Source: Trogon surrucura
Taxonomy: Eukaryota; Chordata; Aves; Trogoniformes; Trogonidae
Assembly (NCBI GenBank): GCA_020746105.1
Contig: CM036622.1
Location: forward strand, 16,655,487 to 16,719,486
Length of the DNA stretch: 64,000 nucleotides
Reading direction: 5' to 3'
In this document: positions 36,501 through 51,600 of the stretch, one piece after another
Layout of the letters: the number at the start of each line of letters is the position of its first letter
Numbering within the stretch: position 1 is the stretch's first letter
Position numbers and translations under genes: made by a program
Notes under the pieces: model-generated
Seen by the model: the letters and a program-made list of their open reading frames with translations, nothing else
The model's database searches: none
Told to the model about the DNA's origin: nothing

Positions 36501-39419
36501 CGCTCTGAGGTGTGCTGCTGAGCATCGTCGTGTTGAGTCTTCTTTTGGTCAGTGATCCATTGCCCTAATTCGTAGGGTCACGTAATAAAGCGCCCTGTTC
36601 TGTACACGGTACACAACGCTGTTCTAAAATACTTGCCAAAAATATTTGGAAAAAAAGAAATCCTGTGGTGTATCTTAGCGTCCATTTTCTAGGCCTAAAA
36701 TGGTGTGCGCAGGAAGCATAAAATTCATGTTACTTTAAGTATGAGCATGAAAAATATTTACTTTCCACCAAAGGTGAACTATATATGACCATAAATATTA
36801 AGGTCATCGATTTTTGACAAGCTTAAAAAAACGTTTCGTGGCATGCAGCTTTTCAATTAGTAATTTTCATTTTCCTGTGTGAAGTGCAAAAGACCTACCT
36901 AGTCCAGCCTGTTCCACTCCTTGAATTATTCCCAACGTAAAGTCACAAAGGGAAGGATTAGTAGGAGCACTGCATCTGAGTTAATAGACAAATTGGTATC
37001 TGAAGAGAATAATTTCAACTGAATGGTAATAATTTAAAGGTTTTTTTCCTTTTGCAAAACGCTTTTCCTAAGAAGTAAAGGGATTGGAAACGGAGCAGCT
37101 GCCTTTGAGGAGTCAGCTGTAATGTTCAATTATGCCTCAAGGAAAGGATCAGAAGACTTTCCCGTAAATATTGCTTATTTAGCATAATTTTACTCTGTCA
37201 GTTTCTAAGGAACCTATTAAACTAATACCTAAGTGCTGCACAGGGATTATGGAAAATAATGGCATCTGCCTAGAAGGGACAGGAAGTTATCTGTTCCAGA
37301 CCAGTTATACTGCAGCCACATGTAGCTCTGAGCTGCAGGCTGTGTTTTCCTCTACTTTTGAGTGAGATAAGAATGAGTATTTCTTGCAGACCAAGAATAA
37401 GGTGCTTCAGATTTCTGGACTTGCTGATTAGAATGTTGTGGGTTATTTTCCCCAACTCTAAAATTTATATGCAGGACCTGTTAAAATGGATCATGTACAG
37501 TGAACCAGGACTGCTGCAATGAATATCATTAAGACCAGCGAAAAACAGCGTGAGTCCATCTGTCCAAAGCTTTTTGCCTTGGTGGAGAACCATTAACGTC
37601 TACAGCAGAAATAGAACGAGTCACAAACATTAATGTACTATGTTCTCCTTAGTTCCGGCTGTTTACTAAATAGGATGTTCTTAGTGTGGGAAGTGTGCCT
37701 TTTGCAATCATTTATCCCGAGCCAAGCAGGAGATAGCGATCTGGCTTGCAGACAGCCAATTCTATATACATTACAGAAAGACAGAAGGAGTTTCTTTCTT
37801 CTTGGCAGTTCCTTCAATAAGCATGGTCAGACACGTTTGGTCTATGTGTCACGCTGTAGTAAATACAGGAGGAAAGGCTGACTTTCCTCGAAGCATTTTC
37901 TTTAGTTGTCTTTGCAATTACTTTGCCTGAGTTGGTTTTCACTTAACTCTCAACCTATACTACACAATCTGCATGGCATGTTACGGGCTGATCATTTGTA
38001 TTGGTTTCATCCTGTATGCTTATCTGTTTATGTTGAGTGGTTGCACTCCCAGCCATGTAGGATTGTGTGACGGAGTTCTCACGACACTACGAGCAGCTGC
38101 CTCTGTGGAGTTCAGAGGTGAGGAAGTGAAACTAGACCGCTTACCATGTTTCAAGTGATCCCTGCTAAAACAAACATAGAATTAGATTTAAGTGTGAATC
38201 AAATTTAAGCATCATAACATTTTGATAGGAGTGGGATTTCTTTGCTGGATACCACCTGCCCCAATCATGCACTACCAGTTTACGTCAAATGCTTTACACT
38301 TCTTGTGTGCCATTTTACATTTATAATCCCCTTGAGATAATATACACAAAATTCCTCCTTCAATTCATTGGAGACTTGTTCTCATAGTTGGAGACTATAA
38401 TAAAAACAGAAGTACCCTACCAATTCTCAAAACAATTATCTGCTTAAATCAGCTTCAGTACTGTTTTTACTAAGCAAAATATTTATTGTAACATTACTTT
38501 GTGTTTAATTATTTTAGCAGTAAGACAGCTGTATGTATGATCTTTAAATATTTCTATACTTAGTATGCACAGACTTTCCGTCTGTTGTAAGTTATTTGCT
38601 GCTTCTATTCTAGTTTACTTGCTGTTTAATAAAACCTTTTCTTTCTCTGTGGCTTTTCTGGAATCAGACTTAAAAGGCCATAAACTTGCCTATTTGTGAA
38701 ACTATGTACGTTTATCTGCTCTGAGAACATACTCTGATACAACCACTTACCTAAACGAGTGATCACAGCCCTCAGTCTTCTGCAAACTAAAATATTTATG
38801 AAATTGAGTTGATACCCATTCCACTTTGCATATAATTGTAATAAATTATAAACAAACATTGCATATTTTAATAGAAAATATTTTCTTTTGAAGAAAAAGT
38901 GATTTCCATATTCTGCATTTTAGAATTTCAGCATAATTCATTAACATAGTTGTGAAATAAATTATAAAATTATTGAGTAGGATTGTGGGGAGTATGATGT
39001 GACAGTTATCAACTGCCTTGAATGTGCGTGAATTTCAGGCTATGGTTCCAAGACATTTAAGAAAAGTCTACCCATTGCTGGATCATGTGAAGATATAAAT
39101 TTAAGCGGGTCACACATATTTACAAAACTGTATTTTGCACAACTTTACTGAAGTGGCAAGAGCACATGCTGCTGGTTTTCTGAGGGTGTGCACTGTCAAC
39201 ACGCTGCCTGATGCTCTCACCTGAACCATATCCAGGACTTACCCACCTCCCTGATCTATCCTTGGCATGTTTGGCAGTAGCTGTTCCTGAGGTCACATTG
39301 TTCCACAACCAATCTCTTGAAAGACACCAGGTCATTTCCATCTTAATCCTCCACGAACAACGTGCCAGTGACAGTTTGCCATGGGGTTTGGACTTGTTAA
39401 ATCCTGTTTACTCTCCAGT

Positions 39420-39745
39420 TACTCTCCTATAACAAACCTATTGCCATTGCTGACGTGTGGAGAACTTTGTAGCTGGGCAGGCTGTGTGGCTGGCGGGGTG
39501 TTGCTGGGGAAGAGAGGTCCAGCAGAAGCCTCAGGGTTAGGCTGTGGGGACCCCAGGGCCCTGTGCCTGGACTGCCCTCTGCATGGCTGGGACCGCCATC
39601 CTGACCCACCTGACCTTCTTGTGGACCACACCATCTCCTCCACTGCAGGAGAGGCAGTTGTGTTTGAGACTATCATGCTGACTTACTTGGCCTCTCTCCT
39701 GGACCGCAGTGTCTCTCCAACAGACCGGGGAAGTCATGTCACGTG
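39420..39745. other. GC-rich unclassified segment
   Basis: About 325 bp much richer in G+C than its flanks, open in several frames on both strands, without splice support or a recognised protein. It may be an old LTR or other repeat that I cannot name. Confidence 0.35.
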
Positions 39746-42700
39746 TTAAATCTTTATCTGTCACTAGAGGTGCTTTAATATCTGAGTCCATCTAGTCTCC
39801 TCACTGTCAATTCAGTCTTAAACTGTGACACACTTCCACTGAACAGCACAGAGTTGCTGCTAAGACAGGAGCTGCTCATAGAAATAAAATACATTTGAAT
39901 TGAAATTCCTTGTCTAGGAGAAAGCTTCCTTGCGCAGCAGCCACATGCAGCAAGAACAGGTGCATGCAGAGATGAAGCAAAGGAGGTCAAGCTGGCCCTG
40001 CTAAGAGGAATTCTCAATATGAATAAAACAAACATCCATGCTATTAACATCTGAATATTTTTTAAGAGTTGGTGGCAGCTGGAAGAGCTGCAAATGCTTG
40101 GTGGGGGGCAGGGGGTGGGGAGGGGACAAAGATGATGGAAAGAAACACCAAGAGAAGGCAATGTTTTTGGAGATCTGTGCTGAACATGGTATAGGAATGG
40201 CCATTGTCAGAGTTATGTTGAGCTGAGAGACAGAGTGCTGCAATCATTTAAAAGCTTGGAGTCACCAACTGTGTTCTGACATTGCTAATTGGTGTGGAGA
40301 ATGCAAACAGCCAGCAAGGTTTTGGACATGCCATGCCATTTAAGAAACCCCCTGCCTCCCTTGAGTTCAGGGAGCAGGCTAGACTTTCCTCAGCTGGGTT
40401 GCTTTTCTGTATGTTAACCACATACCTCCTTTCTTCCTGTCCCTCTGTTCCAGCTGCCCTGAAAAGCAGCTCTCTCTTTCCAAAGGGGATATCTTTTTGG
40501 CTGAGACATGCAGTTTTGTTTCTAGAAGTTCACCCAAGGCTCTTTGGGCAAGATTTGCTTATACCCAGAGTAAGACTCTTCTTGCTCATTGAAGGTCCCA
40601 ATTACCAATGTATTTCTCCAGCCTTCCAGACAGAAATCCATGATGGATCCAGAGCGAGCATCAAGACTGCTTCCTAATAGCAGAAAGTCATGTCTACTCA
40701 TTTCTGGGATGACAGGAAAGTGAAGGAGTTATTGCCATTAAAGGCATGAGTGGACATAGTGAGTCTGCAGGGAAAAGTGATAACTGAGGCAGCCAACAGA
40801 GAAGCCCACTCTTCTGGGAAATGTCTGAAGAAATGGTACTTTGCTCTCTTGAGCTAAAATTCAGTCAACATTGATGCATTATCTCTGTTTTGATACGTGA
40901 TTAGTAACTACTGGAGGGAAATAGAAAGGGCAAGGTTTCCCGAACAGCTTCATTTTACCAGTTGTTTTGACTGGAATTGAAGACTAGGTCAGGATGTGTG
41001 TTTGCATTTCCCTTCTCAAAAATGAGTTGGGTGGTTCCTGTGGTAATCCAAACAGAGGAGAGTCTTAGGGAAGACCCGAGAGAGGCAGATGGTATGGCCT
41101 CCACCTAGAGCGACTGAGGTAGTGCATGTCATTAAGATGTGGTCAGTGCACAGGAGGCCACAAGGTTTAAAACACTTGGGTAACTGAAGATCTGAGGCAA
41201 AGATCAACAAAAAGAGCTGAGTGAACACCCTGTCAATGTCCAACCGAAAGAGTGCTGAGGGTAGGCCCACGTGAGGACATCAATGAGTGATACATCTGAG
41301 CACAGAAAGTGAGGAAGACAAAAAGAAAGAACTACCAAAAAGAAAAGTCTGGTCTAACTGTGAAGGGTCACATAAGACACAGAATAACAGAACCACAGAC
41401 AGCCAGACAGTTTGACATTACCTATCCCACAAATTCATGAAGGACCCCTTCGAGCAGATCTGCACTGGCAGCTTGAATTTATACTGGCTCAGTGCTTTGA
41501 ACCACTAGACTGTGATATTTGATGCCCTAAAATTTGAATTACTGTTTTATAGCCCACAGCACAAGAAATGTGCTTACTGTGTGTTTCTGACAATTACAAA
41601 GCAGTTTAGAAGAGGAAGTTTATACAAAAATACTCTATTTGTGAATATTTTTTTCTAGTTGACCCAAATTGTTTGTATTTCCAGTAACTTGTTTACTAAA
41701 AATTCTATTTGCTCAAATGCATTGTTTCAGACTACCTATGTCAGTAGACATTTCTTAGGCTTTTGAGAATAAATTTTTCAGAAGTCTTTAAGAAAGTAAT
41801 TATGAAAATTGGATGTATATTTGAACAAAAAAAATACTTAAAAAAAGGAAGAAGGTTGTACAGCTGAACAGGTAAAATGTACACAACGCTCAGCTACCTA
41901 CCTAATCTTAAATGTAAGCATTATCTGAACTTACAACTGCCTAACAATTACTTGTCCCAGATCAGTTATCCACAATTTCTCAGGTGGCCTAATTCATAGC
42001 AGAGCTTAGCAGCAGCAGCTCCTATTTATTTCAACAAGACTGGTGTAATTCAACAGCTTGAATGATTAGACAAGTAGTGTTTAAAAATGGTCACTGATGG
42101 CTGCTTCATGCACTTTTCTATTTTCATTAGATATTAATGTTAAGCAAAGAAGATCAGAAATGCATAAAAAAATCTTTTGTTATCCCTTTAGATCTTTGAA
42201 CATATTGATATTTCTGGGTCTTGAATGTTTCTTTCTCAGATAGCACACAGCTGTCCTCTGCTATTTGCTTCAGTAGTGGTGTTTCTGCTTAGCATTTTAT
42301 TCTTGCTATATTTGTTAAGAGAATGGGTAAATAAAGTACCAAATGTAACAAATTACATGTGTTTTTATGTTTAGGTTATGGGGTTGTGTTCTGTTTTTAC
42401 CCAACTAACAATGCTTATATTCTCTTTCCACTACCTACTCTGTATCTCTCCCATTCACCTGTGTAGATTCTTCATGCTCCTTAGTGCCCTCCTGTTTTTC
42501 TTAAAGAAAAGTAAGAACATGTTACCTGTCTCTAGGTGAAGTAAACATCCAGATCAGTGGCTCATATGCATCGTGCTCACTATGACTGTAGCCACCATTG
42601 GCAGAGGTAGCAGAAGTTGCAGCAGCAACAGCTTTCAGTATTGGCCAGGACAATGTGTTTGACTATTCAGGAATTACTTAGGCAGTGCTTTGCTGTGGCC

Positions 42701-45079
42701 TCATGTATAAGAATTGAGGAATCTCAGTCTGGATCATCTTCAGTCCATCGTGGCTTCCAAGAGCATCTCTCCTTTTCTGAGCACCTCAGAAATCTGAATC
42801 CTTGTCGCAGTATGTGCATTAGATTTGGGATTCCTGTCTGTCTCCTGTGAGGAAGGAAAACAATCTTTTTGATGACTTTGAATATATGTGCTTTAATACT
42901 TAGTGAATTCATTTTAATGTTCTAGAAGAAAGTTTTTCACCTACACTTGTGTTAAAGTAACTTGGTTTGAGATATATATATATAACTGTGGCGTTTTTTA
43001 GCCTAAAGAATACGGAAGCAGTAGTCCTCATTATTTTATACATTTCTTTTTGAAATATACTGTGTATTTAACTTGTAAGTAAGCTCATGCCAAAGTTGTT
43101 ACCATTCTGCTATGGAATAGTTGTAATAACTACTCACCTTCTTTTGCAGTTTGTTTTTACTTAGCTCTGTTATTCCACATACGCTCTTCTGCTGGAAGAT
43201 TTCACACCAGAAAGCCTTTGAAGAGTGGGAGTAGCTCTTTAAATTTTGCTGGTAGTAGTATGGTTTCTTTTACATTGCGTGTTACTGCTGCTCACATTCT
43301 TTTATTTCCAGGTAGAAAGTGCAATGAATTTGTCCAGTTTTATGAAAAGGCAAAACACATTTTCCAGAAATTTGCAACACAGTATCAGTTTCTTTCTCAT
43401 TCAACATTTTCCTTTCTTTTATGTCTCCTCAAAAGTTAGAAAACGCAATTTATGTACCAATATCTTTTCTAGGTTTTTTTTTTTTGGACACTAAGTATCA
43501 GAACCTATTTCCCTTGTAATGAGTTCTAATGTTAGCTCTTTACCCAAAGACAATATTCTTACAGATTCTTCTAGGTTCCCATATCTTTAGAAACACGACA
43601 TTTTTCTGCTGAGTTAATTTCTCTTGTGACTCATAACAGGGGAGCATGGAAAATGCTTTTTTAGTTTACATCTTACCCTTAGTTTATTGGAAAGGCATCT
43701 TTTAGTTGCAAATACATGCAAGTGAATCCCTCAGATTTGCTAACCTGTTTTTTATTTTCAGTTGCTCATTATTTTCTACAGTTTTTCCTCAAAATATTCT
43801 GGACTCGGTTGTCTGGGACATAAGCAACGATGATGAAAGAGCACGCTAGCATAAAGACTGAAAACACAACGAAAATACTTTAAGGCACAGAATAGCTAAA
43901 GTTTATGAGATCAGTTACATACGTGTATTATTCTCTGTGACATTTAATTCTCAGAATAAAACGTAAAGTTTCCCCCAACTTTCTAATCAGAACATCCGTT
44001 CTCCTGGATAATGAAGGCTGCTAATTTTGAGTTGCTGTGCAGAACTGAAGAGAACTTGGAGCAAACAGTCCTTTCTTTGCTGATAGCATTTGTTAAAGTA
44101 CAGCAAAGCAGTAATCATGCCAGCTCTCCAATTACCATAAAGGCAGAGCACAGTTATGGGCCGTGTAGGCAGGTGCATTAATCAATCCATGGGAATGCAG
44201 CATAAGCTACAGCAATCAAATGTAACCCAAAGAATATGTCTGAGCTCCAAGTTGCACCACCAAACCAGCATGGCCACTTCTAGCCACAAAGCCAAACAGT
44301 TCCATGGCCCAGCCCTGCACATTGCGCTTGCGAGCTGCCCAGTGCAACAGACACACTCCCACGGAGCACAGGGGCAGGACGTAGCACTCTCGTGCCTTCC
44401 CTTTAGTGGTTAAAACTTCCCTGCTCATTGGGTTTTCAAATACTGTGTTTCACGAGCAGCATGAGGATTGCAGTGCCTATCATCCCGCCCTTGATCTATG
44501 CTACTCCCACGCTGTTTGTGACGGGATATCCCATGATCCATAAGGTTGGTGCTCCCTCCTGGATTGGTAACTATGCCAGGGAAATGGCTTGCTTAACACG
44601 TTCTGTAACAGAGATGCAAATACTGTAATAAGTGAAACTACTTTTTAAGTTCCCTCTAAATGAGTTAGCACATTAATGGCTGGATGCTGTGTATCTGCAT
44701 TTTCACTCCTGAAGGCCTTTGCAGATTAAAAGTAGTAGTAGTTAATCCTTCAAAAAAACCTGACACAAAAATATTATTCTCAATTCACTATTTGCTTAGG
44801 TCATCATCTGGAGTCAACCCAAAAATTTAACAGCATTCATATCCATACAGTAGATATCTGTAGCATAGCATGCAAACGGTGTATAATCCCTCATTCTGTT
44901 CTTTCAGTTTCCAGTGCAATTTCTTCAAGTTGCTCTTCTCTAATGTTTTTACGGGACGCAAGGAACAATTGTCCCAAGACGTAATTTAATTGTGTGATTT
45001 AATTTGGCCAGGAGCCTCATTGCCCCTTGGAACCATATGCATAAACATACAAACCCCTTAGGTTCTAAGGCTGGTTCTA

Positions 45080-45690
45080 ACATCCTTCCCTTAGGATGAC
45101 GGCTGCTTCACCTTCCTCTGCTTTGTGGGCCCCTTACTCCACCTCCATCACCTCTCTGGGTGACAGCAAGTCTCAAAAAGCTGTGAGCAAAGGCCAATGC
45201 TACTAAGGCCACCATTGATGGCCAGTAGATGTGCTGGAAACAGGAACGATGCCAGGAACACAGGAGGACACCAGTGAGGAATGATCACTGTGGGACACAA
45301 TACTGGAATGACACGGGCTGAAGATTCAGTTGTCTGGTGAATATATCATGGGTGTGAGGGCAAGGGGACAAAAAGCATTAGGAACTAAAATAATACAAGG
45401 AGGTGAACAAAATCTCCCCAAAAATGAAGGCTGTGGCAGGTTCAGAAGACCACATTCAAGGAACTTACTCAGCACACAATGCCGCTGTCATCCTCATGAC
45501 TTACTATCTCCAACTGCCCACCAGAGAAGAAGGAACAGCAGCCATCATGAACTGGAGAATGCACATGGAAGCTGTATGAGGTTGGGCTACCAGCCTCCAA
45601 ATCTCACCGGTGACTCACTTGAAAGTTGCCTTGATCACCACTGTGGAGACTGCTTCAAAAGACGAAACCCACTAGTTTAGAAGAAGGAAA
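45080..45690. other. GC-richer unclassified segment
   Basis: About 600 bp of balanced composition, with a plus-strand open frame (45330-45680) that starts without ATG and matches no family I know. It could be a decayed LTR element; the evidence is composition only. Confidence 0.3.
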
Positions 45691-48600
45691 ATTTGGAAAG
45701 GCTTTTAGCAGTGACGACCACAGGGAGAGTTACCCCAGGTAACTCATATCACATGTTAATCAAGGGAATCTTCCAAAAGATGAGCAAAGCATCTGGTTAT
45801 GCTGCACTGTAGAATAGGTCCATGTTACCAGTAATATAACTAATCCTATGTTACAGTCTGGTTTTCTCATTCTAATATATGTTAAATACAAAATCGCCCA
45901 ATTGATACTGCTAGTGGTGACTCCTGCCTGACTCACAAGTAACACTACATGACTGGAGTGCCTCTTCCATACAAGTTTTTCAATAAAATATTCCCCAGTT
46001 ACGGATTTAATGTTTGATTCTTGAAGTGTAATAGGTTCTAGTTGATTTCAACTGAATTTGTTATCACGCACCAGTAAATCTCTTATTCTTTAAAAAAGAA
46101 TCATATTATTTCCTTTTCTCTTTTTCCGCATGCGCAGTCTTCCAGCCACTCCTTCACCAGCGTACATGTTACCTCCATGCTCTGTTCACAGATGGACTTT
46201 GTATTTTTCACTGAGTATTTGTAAAAGGCTGAACTTCTTCATGTGACCAGTAATCAGTCCTGCATGTGAAGTAAATGCAATATAAAAGTTTTTTTAAAAA
46301 AAGTAAGTGCACTATGGCAAGCGCTTGTTTGTCTTTAACGTCTGTTTCCTATAATGGATTTTGTTTCTGTGGGCCACAAATGCATGTAAATCTTCCTGCG
46401 TCTTCAAGAGGTTATTAATACATTGGGACTGGATGAATGCCCGTTTCTTTCTGTTGTTCATTAATTCTTTTTCAGTGACAAACTAGTGTACAAATATGAA
46501 TTACTGGCAAGCCTTAAAAATCTTAAAAAAAAACCCAAGTTGCAGAATATAGCATAGTCAAGAGAAAAATCGCAGTGTCTGTTGCACTGAATGTGAACCC
46601 TGTGTTTTCACCCTTGTTAAAAAAAATTAGATGGATTTTATATTAAAAAAATCATTATCAGAGACTGACTTTGAAGCAGAGAAATAACTGATACCACTAA
46701 AAATATTGTCAGCAGCTGAAACAACTTATAAATGCAGTTTATAGAAAGTATATATAAAGGCATAGGTCTGACACTTAAGCAAGAACTTGCTTAAGGCACT
46801 GTTCGCCTTTGTAAGGCTCCATGATGATAACACTGCCTGTCAAAATGTATTTGATTTATAAAAAAATGAAGCTATTAGTTTGGTTTGCTAAACAAACTGC
46901 CAAATGATGGAAATTTGATATTAATTTGTCACCACTAACTTGACCTTACTCTTTTCTACCCTCAAGTGTAACATTTAAATTATAGCCTCTAATACTTCCT
47001 ATTCGTGTTGCTACCTCCATTGTGGAGTGGGTTTTTTCCTTTTCATTCCAATCTCCTATTTTTTTTTCCGATGTTCTTTGAAACCATCATTGCTAACACC
47101 ATGCAAATCAGTATACTTAGGCAGAAACTCCCACCCAACAACCTAACAAAAGAAACCCCAAATCAAAACCAGTTTGCAGCGTGCTTCTTGCTAAACCAAA
47201 CCAGAGCAGCTTCAGAATTCTCAATGCAGTCCACAACCAGGCACTTCCCTTTTGGCCAATGAAGTTTTTTGTGAGCTTTGTTTTTAATATACCACATATT
47301 TCCCCGGTGCTCTGGCTAAAAGCAAAAACTGCTGCAGTTTAACTACGTTATTTTGATTTTTGATACAATGCAAGCCCAGGCACACATGTATTACATTACC
47401 TTCTATCCTCCTCATCGCAATGGTAATGCACAGGGAAGAACCGACTCTCTCTCGTTCAGTACCTCGCTGTTGTTTCCATCTGCTCTACAAGGCTGTGATT
47501 AACTGTTTCACCTACTTTACTAAGGGCGTGCTTAAACATTGCTCTTGGATGTCTTCATTTTCTTATGTCAGCTGGTTTCCTCATGACTGTTTCACAAGGG
47601 AGCCTGTGTATTGTTATCCAAAGTGCTTATCTAAAGTAAGTCCAGCATTTCCTCCTGTTTGTGACAGAGGTGATAATTTTCTGGGGGGAAAATATGCTGC
47701 CCTGAGACTTCAAGGATATAGGAGACATACACTATATTACTACACTTTGAAGGATATGAAATAACATAGAGCATTATATAATAAAAGGATCAAATTAATA
47801 GCACATATGCTGAAATGTTACAACCAAAATGCACAGTGAAATCATATTTCTCCCCATTTAGAGGATTTCTAGCAGAAGGTCATAGCTAGCCAGTACTTAA
47901 GACTCAGCCCTCAAGTCTGTAAGAGCTCAATGCCACACTGAAACCTCATGTCATTACAAACAGTGTGCCCTTAAAACTCTTGGTCAAAATACGCCACTAA
48001 ACACATTTTTTTCCAAAAATCAAAGACCCAGATTACTCACTGGAACAAAGAAAGGAATGAATCTGTAGCAAGCAGTAGGACCCTGTTCTTAATTTTAAAA
48101 TTATTTTTATATTTTAAACTAGCAAAAATAAAGATGTTTAGAAGTGGATATTCCTTAAGTCTTACAACTGCATTTCAAAGAAGCTGCTCACTATTCTAAG
48201 CATTTTTCTTCTACTGAATTTTTCAGTGACCTAAATATAAATGAGCACATAGAAAAATGTCTCAAAACCAGTGTCAATCACAGAAGTAACTTTTGCCAGC
48301 ACTAGCTTATATAGTCTATTACATTTTATTTCTTCACTGAATTATATTAAGTTTTGGTATTTTTGTTGGTTTCTGGGTGACACCAGGTTTAATTGCTATT
48401 TTTTTTTTTTTGGCCGAGATTGAATATTTTTAATCTTTTCCTTTTGTCTCCCTTTACCAAATGAAAGTAATGAAACAAAGGGAATTTTTGTCATAATATA
48501 TTTACCATATAGCTGCAACCCTCTATATAAATTCAAAACAAATTAAAATGTATTTTAAATTAGATGGAAATGTGAAGAAAAAGGTAAAGCTGCAGACCAA

Positions 48601-51600
48601 TCATAAAGGAATCTAATAGCCCAATTACAAAGCTTACCATAAATAAAGCCCAAGAATAAACATAAAAATCTAAACAAAGGAAAAAACACCACAGTTCTAT
48701 CTGACAGGCAGTCACATTTAGACCTTTAAACATTTCACAATGTCTGTACACCTACATACAGATACTCAGGGCTGTTTGACCTTGGTTTGTTATGCAGCCA
48801 TTCCTACGTGCCATATTATAGTATCAGAAGCCTTAAAATTTTGCTCCTGAAATTAATAACTCCAGGGAAGAAGAAACTGTATGAACCCACTAAAGACCTT
48901 TTTTTTTTTTTCCCCTCTTCTAGTTGGGTTAAATCTTCAAGTTTAGCATAAAGCACATACTTATCCCAGATATTAGCGCTATTACTCTCTCATTCTGCCC
49001 ACATTGACAACACTATGTGACCAACACAGCATCACCGATTATTGTTTAGAGAGGCCATAAGCTGTAAGGCATAAAGCATTGCCAGCAACAGTAGTACCCC
49101 ATAAAAGAACCTTAAGAGCTAGCACAAAGTAAGCTAACTGCTGCCAATAACATCGAAAAACCTCTTAAAAACGTTCAAGGTATAGGTATGACCCAGGTCT
49201 ATTCCTGCAGCTATGTTAAAGGAAGTCACCTGTCTGCAATTTGCTCCTTGACCGCCCATGTGATATGAAGCTATGATACAGACGTTCTTTCAACACCTAC
49301 ACATTTTTAAGTAGTTGAAGTGCTCACAGAACACTGGCAAAATGTTAATTTTTGTCCAAAATCAGAGGTTTGAACGATGGTGGAAATTAGAGTTTTATTT
49401 TAAATAATATTTGTATTTAACAAATGCTAAGTTCTGACAAACACTAAGAAGGTACATCAAATTCTTAACTGGTGGTATACTTGCATTTCTAGCTTGGGCA
49501 ACTGAAGGTAAAGGGCTGGAGAGTGCTGGTGTGGAGCAGAGGACAGACATCCTGGTATCTGCCTGGAACAATCCCTGCCCCCCTCGGAGTTCCTTTGTTT
49601 TGTTTCGAGCTGCAAGAACTCTGCAAATGGGTGTTTCCAGTTTCTGGCAGCCATATGTGCTGCCTACCATCTGTTTTCATTCCACTGTGCTATGGAGACA
49701 AACACACTTTATTTTTAGTGTTCTACATTTCCCGACGTTGCACATAATGGGGATTATATCTCAAATCTAAGCCACTACATGTGAAAAATCTTCCGTGGAT
49801 AGCTGACGAGTAAAGGCGACAGATTATCACACAGGATCAGATGAGTTAATTTTCATTCTCAGTGCAAGTACGTAACTTACACTGAAGTTTCTTTGGTTCC
49901 TGCACACCTGTGCTTTCCCTCTTTGCCTACACGGGGATTCCTCAAGATGTTTTTAAAGATAGGTTTTCCCAGCAACTTCCTGGGGTGTAGGAAATCGCTG
50001 CCACGGTTTTGTGGGTTGCCACTAGTGGTTGCTATTCTGCACACGGCATTCCAAGTGAGAACTGGGTACGAAGAATCACGCAGCTGAATGATCAACTGTT
50101 GAAAGACAACAGTGCAAAAAAACCAAATACTTGTTTGAAGGGAGGAATTCTGTGCACAGGCTCGAAGCTGTGCACTCCCAAATTAGTTTGCAGGCATTAG
50201 TGGGATAGTATAGCATTTACGTAAAATTTGACTGAAATGATGTCACCATTACATCTGGGTGCAACAGCAGAAAGCACCCATGGCACACTGGAGAGCTAGT
50301 AATTCTTTAAAATGCACCAGAGTAAGTCGAATTCTAGAAAACATCACTGGTTTTACCTATATCGACATTAAACCATATATTTCCAGGCAACAGTATTTTT
50401 TCTTTCCCCATCTAACCTCTCCCTCACCAAACTTCTAAGAAGCTGAGTAAGCACTGATTTAGCTACATATGTCTTGATCAACATCTCCTGCAACTCCTAC
50501 TGCTAGACCACATCGCACCACAGGTATTTCCACCATATAGTGCTGCAAATTTAGGATACGGGAAGTTATTATTAAGCAAGTATTGATGAGAAATTACCTC
50601 TGGTTTCAAAAAAATAATGAAAAATTTATTAAGAGTTGCACTGAAATAGAGACCAACAGAAAAGAACTGTGCCTTTAAAACAGCTTAATGCATGAAGAGA
50701 TTCAAAAGGTTCACTGTTTATAGCGTACTCCGAAAGACACCTGAAGGAATTCCATTCAGCTTTTTCAGATTAGTTCTGTTCAGTCTGAGTTTTTTACTCA
50801 CTAATTCACTCTTAAAATAAGTGCTTCTATTCATGGCATGCAATCTTACAAATACAGAAGTACTTATTAATTAATTAGACTGGCAAGGCATTTTTCAATC
50901 TTTTCAATTCATTCAAACACTTTAATAATGGACTTCAACCACTCTGTTCTTTGAGTGGATGGTTTTATTAAGCTATCTGCTGCTATTACTCTACCCCCAG
51001 AGATTTGAACCAAAATTGTGAGAAAATGATTTTTATCTTACTATTTAAAAATTTAATCTGCCTTCTGCTTTCAAAATATCAAATGCAGTTAAGCTGTTCT
51101 GCAATTCCTCATAGTCCTCAACTTTAAGTAACACAATGCGAGAAAAAAATTTCTGTCTTCAAGCAGTATTTTTTTCAGCTATCAAAATTATGAAGTGGAA
51201 ACATTTTTGTTGATGGATGTAACCAAGTCTTCTTTTTTGTCCTTTTTCTCTCCACAGGAAGATTAGACTAAAATACTAATGCGTACAGATTAGTCTACAA
51301 AACTTTTCTGTTGGGTTCCCACTCAAAATCTCAGAACTAGTATGTAGCTGAATCTAATTACAGGAGGAATTTTGAATGGAGACTGGCAAATTCACTTTGA
51401 ATTAGTCAAGTGTTGATGAACACCCTTCTCTAGAGCTCCCTGTCACTGTGATATTCTGTATTAGGGGACTGAGACTCTTTGCAATCCCCTTCATAAACTG
51501 TCAATTTACATTCTGAAACAAAGTATATAATCCATCACACATCATTCTGTCACTCCAGAGCTGCCACAGTCTACTATTTTTTAAGATGCCTGTGGTATAA

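Noticed and set aside
34808..36525. Several long open frames on both strands around TOP2B exon 1
   Set aside because: GC-rich CpG-island DNA has few stop codons; the products are low-complexity Arg/Pro/Gly/Ala strings with no known domain.
37310..37340. Seventeen bases shared with the hairpin at 63307 (ACATGTAGCTCTGAGCT)
   Set aside because: A single short match between two places in 64 kb is compatible with chance, and flanks are unrelated.
40001..40247. Overlapping open frames on both strands near 40 kb
   Set aside because: No homology or splice signals; likely chance in moderately GC-rich DNA.
47360..47764. 134-codon plus-strand frame in the intergenic region
   Set aside because: Starts at TTG, matches no family I know, and its composition does not differ from the AT-rich flanks.
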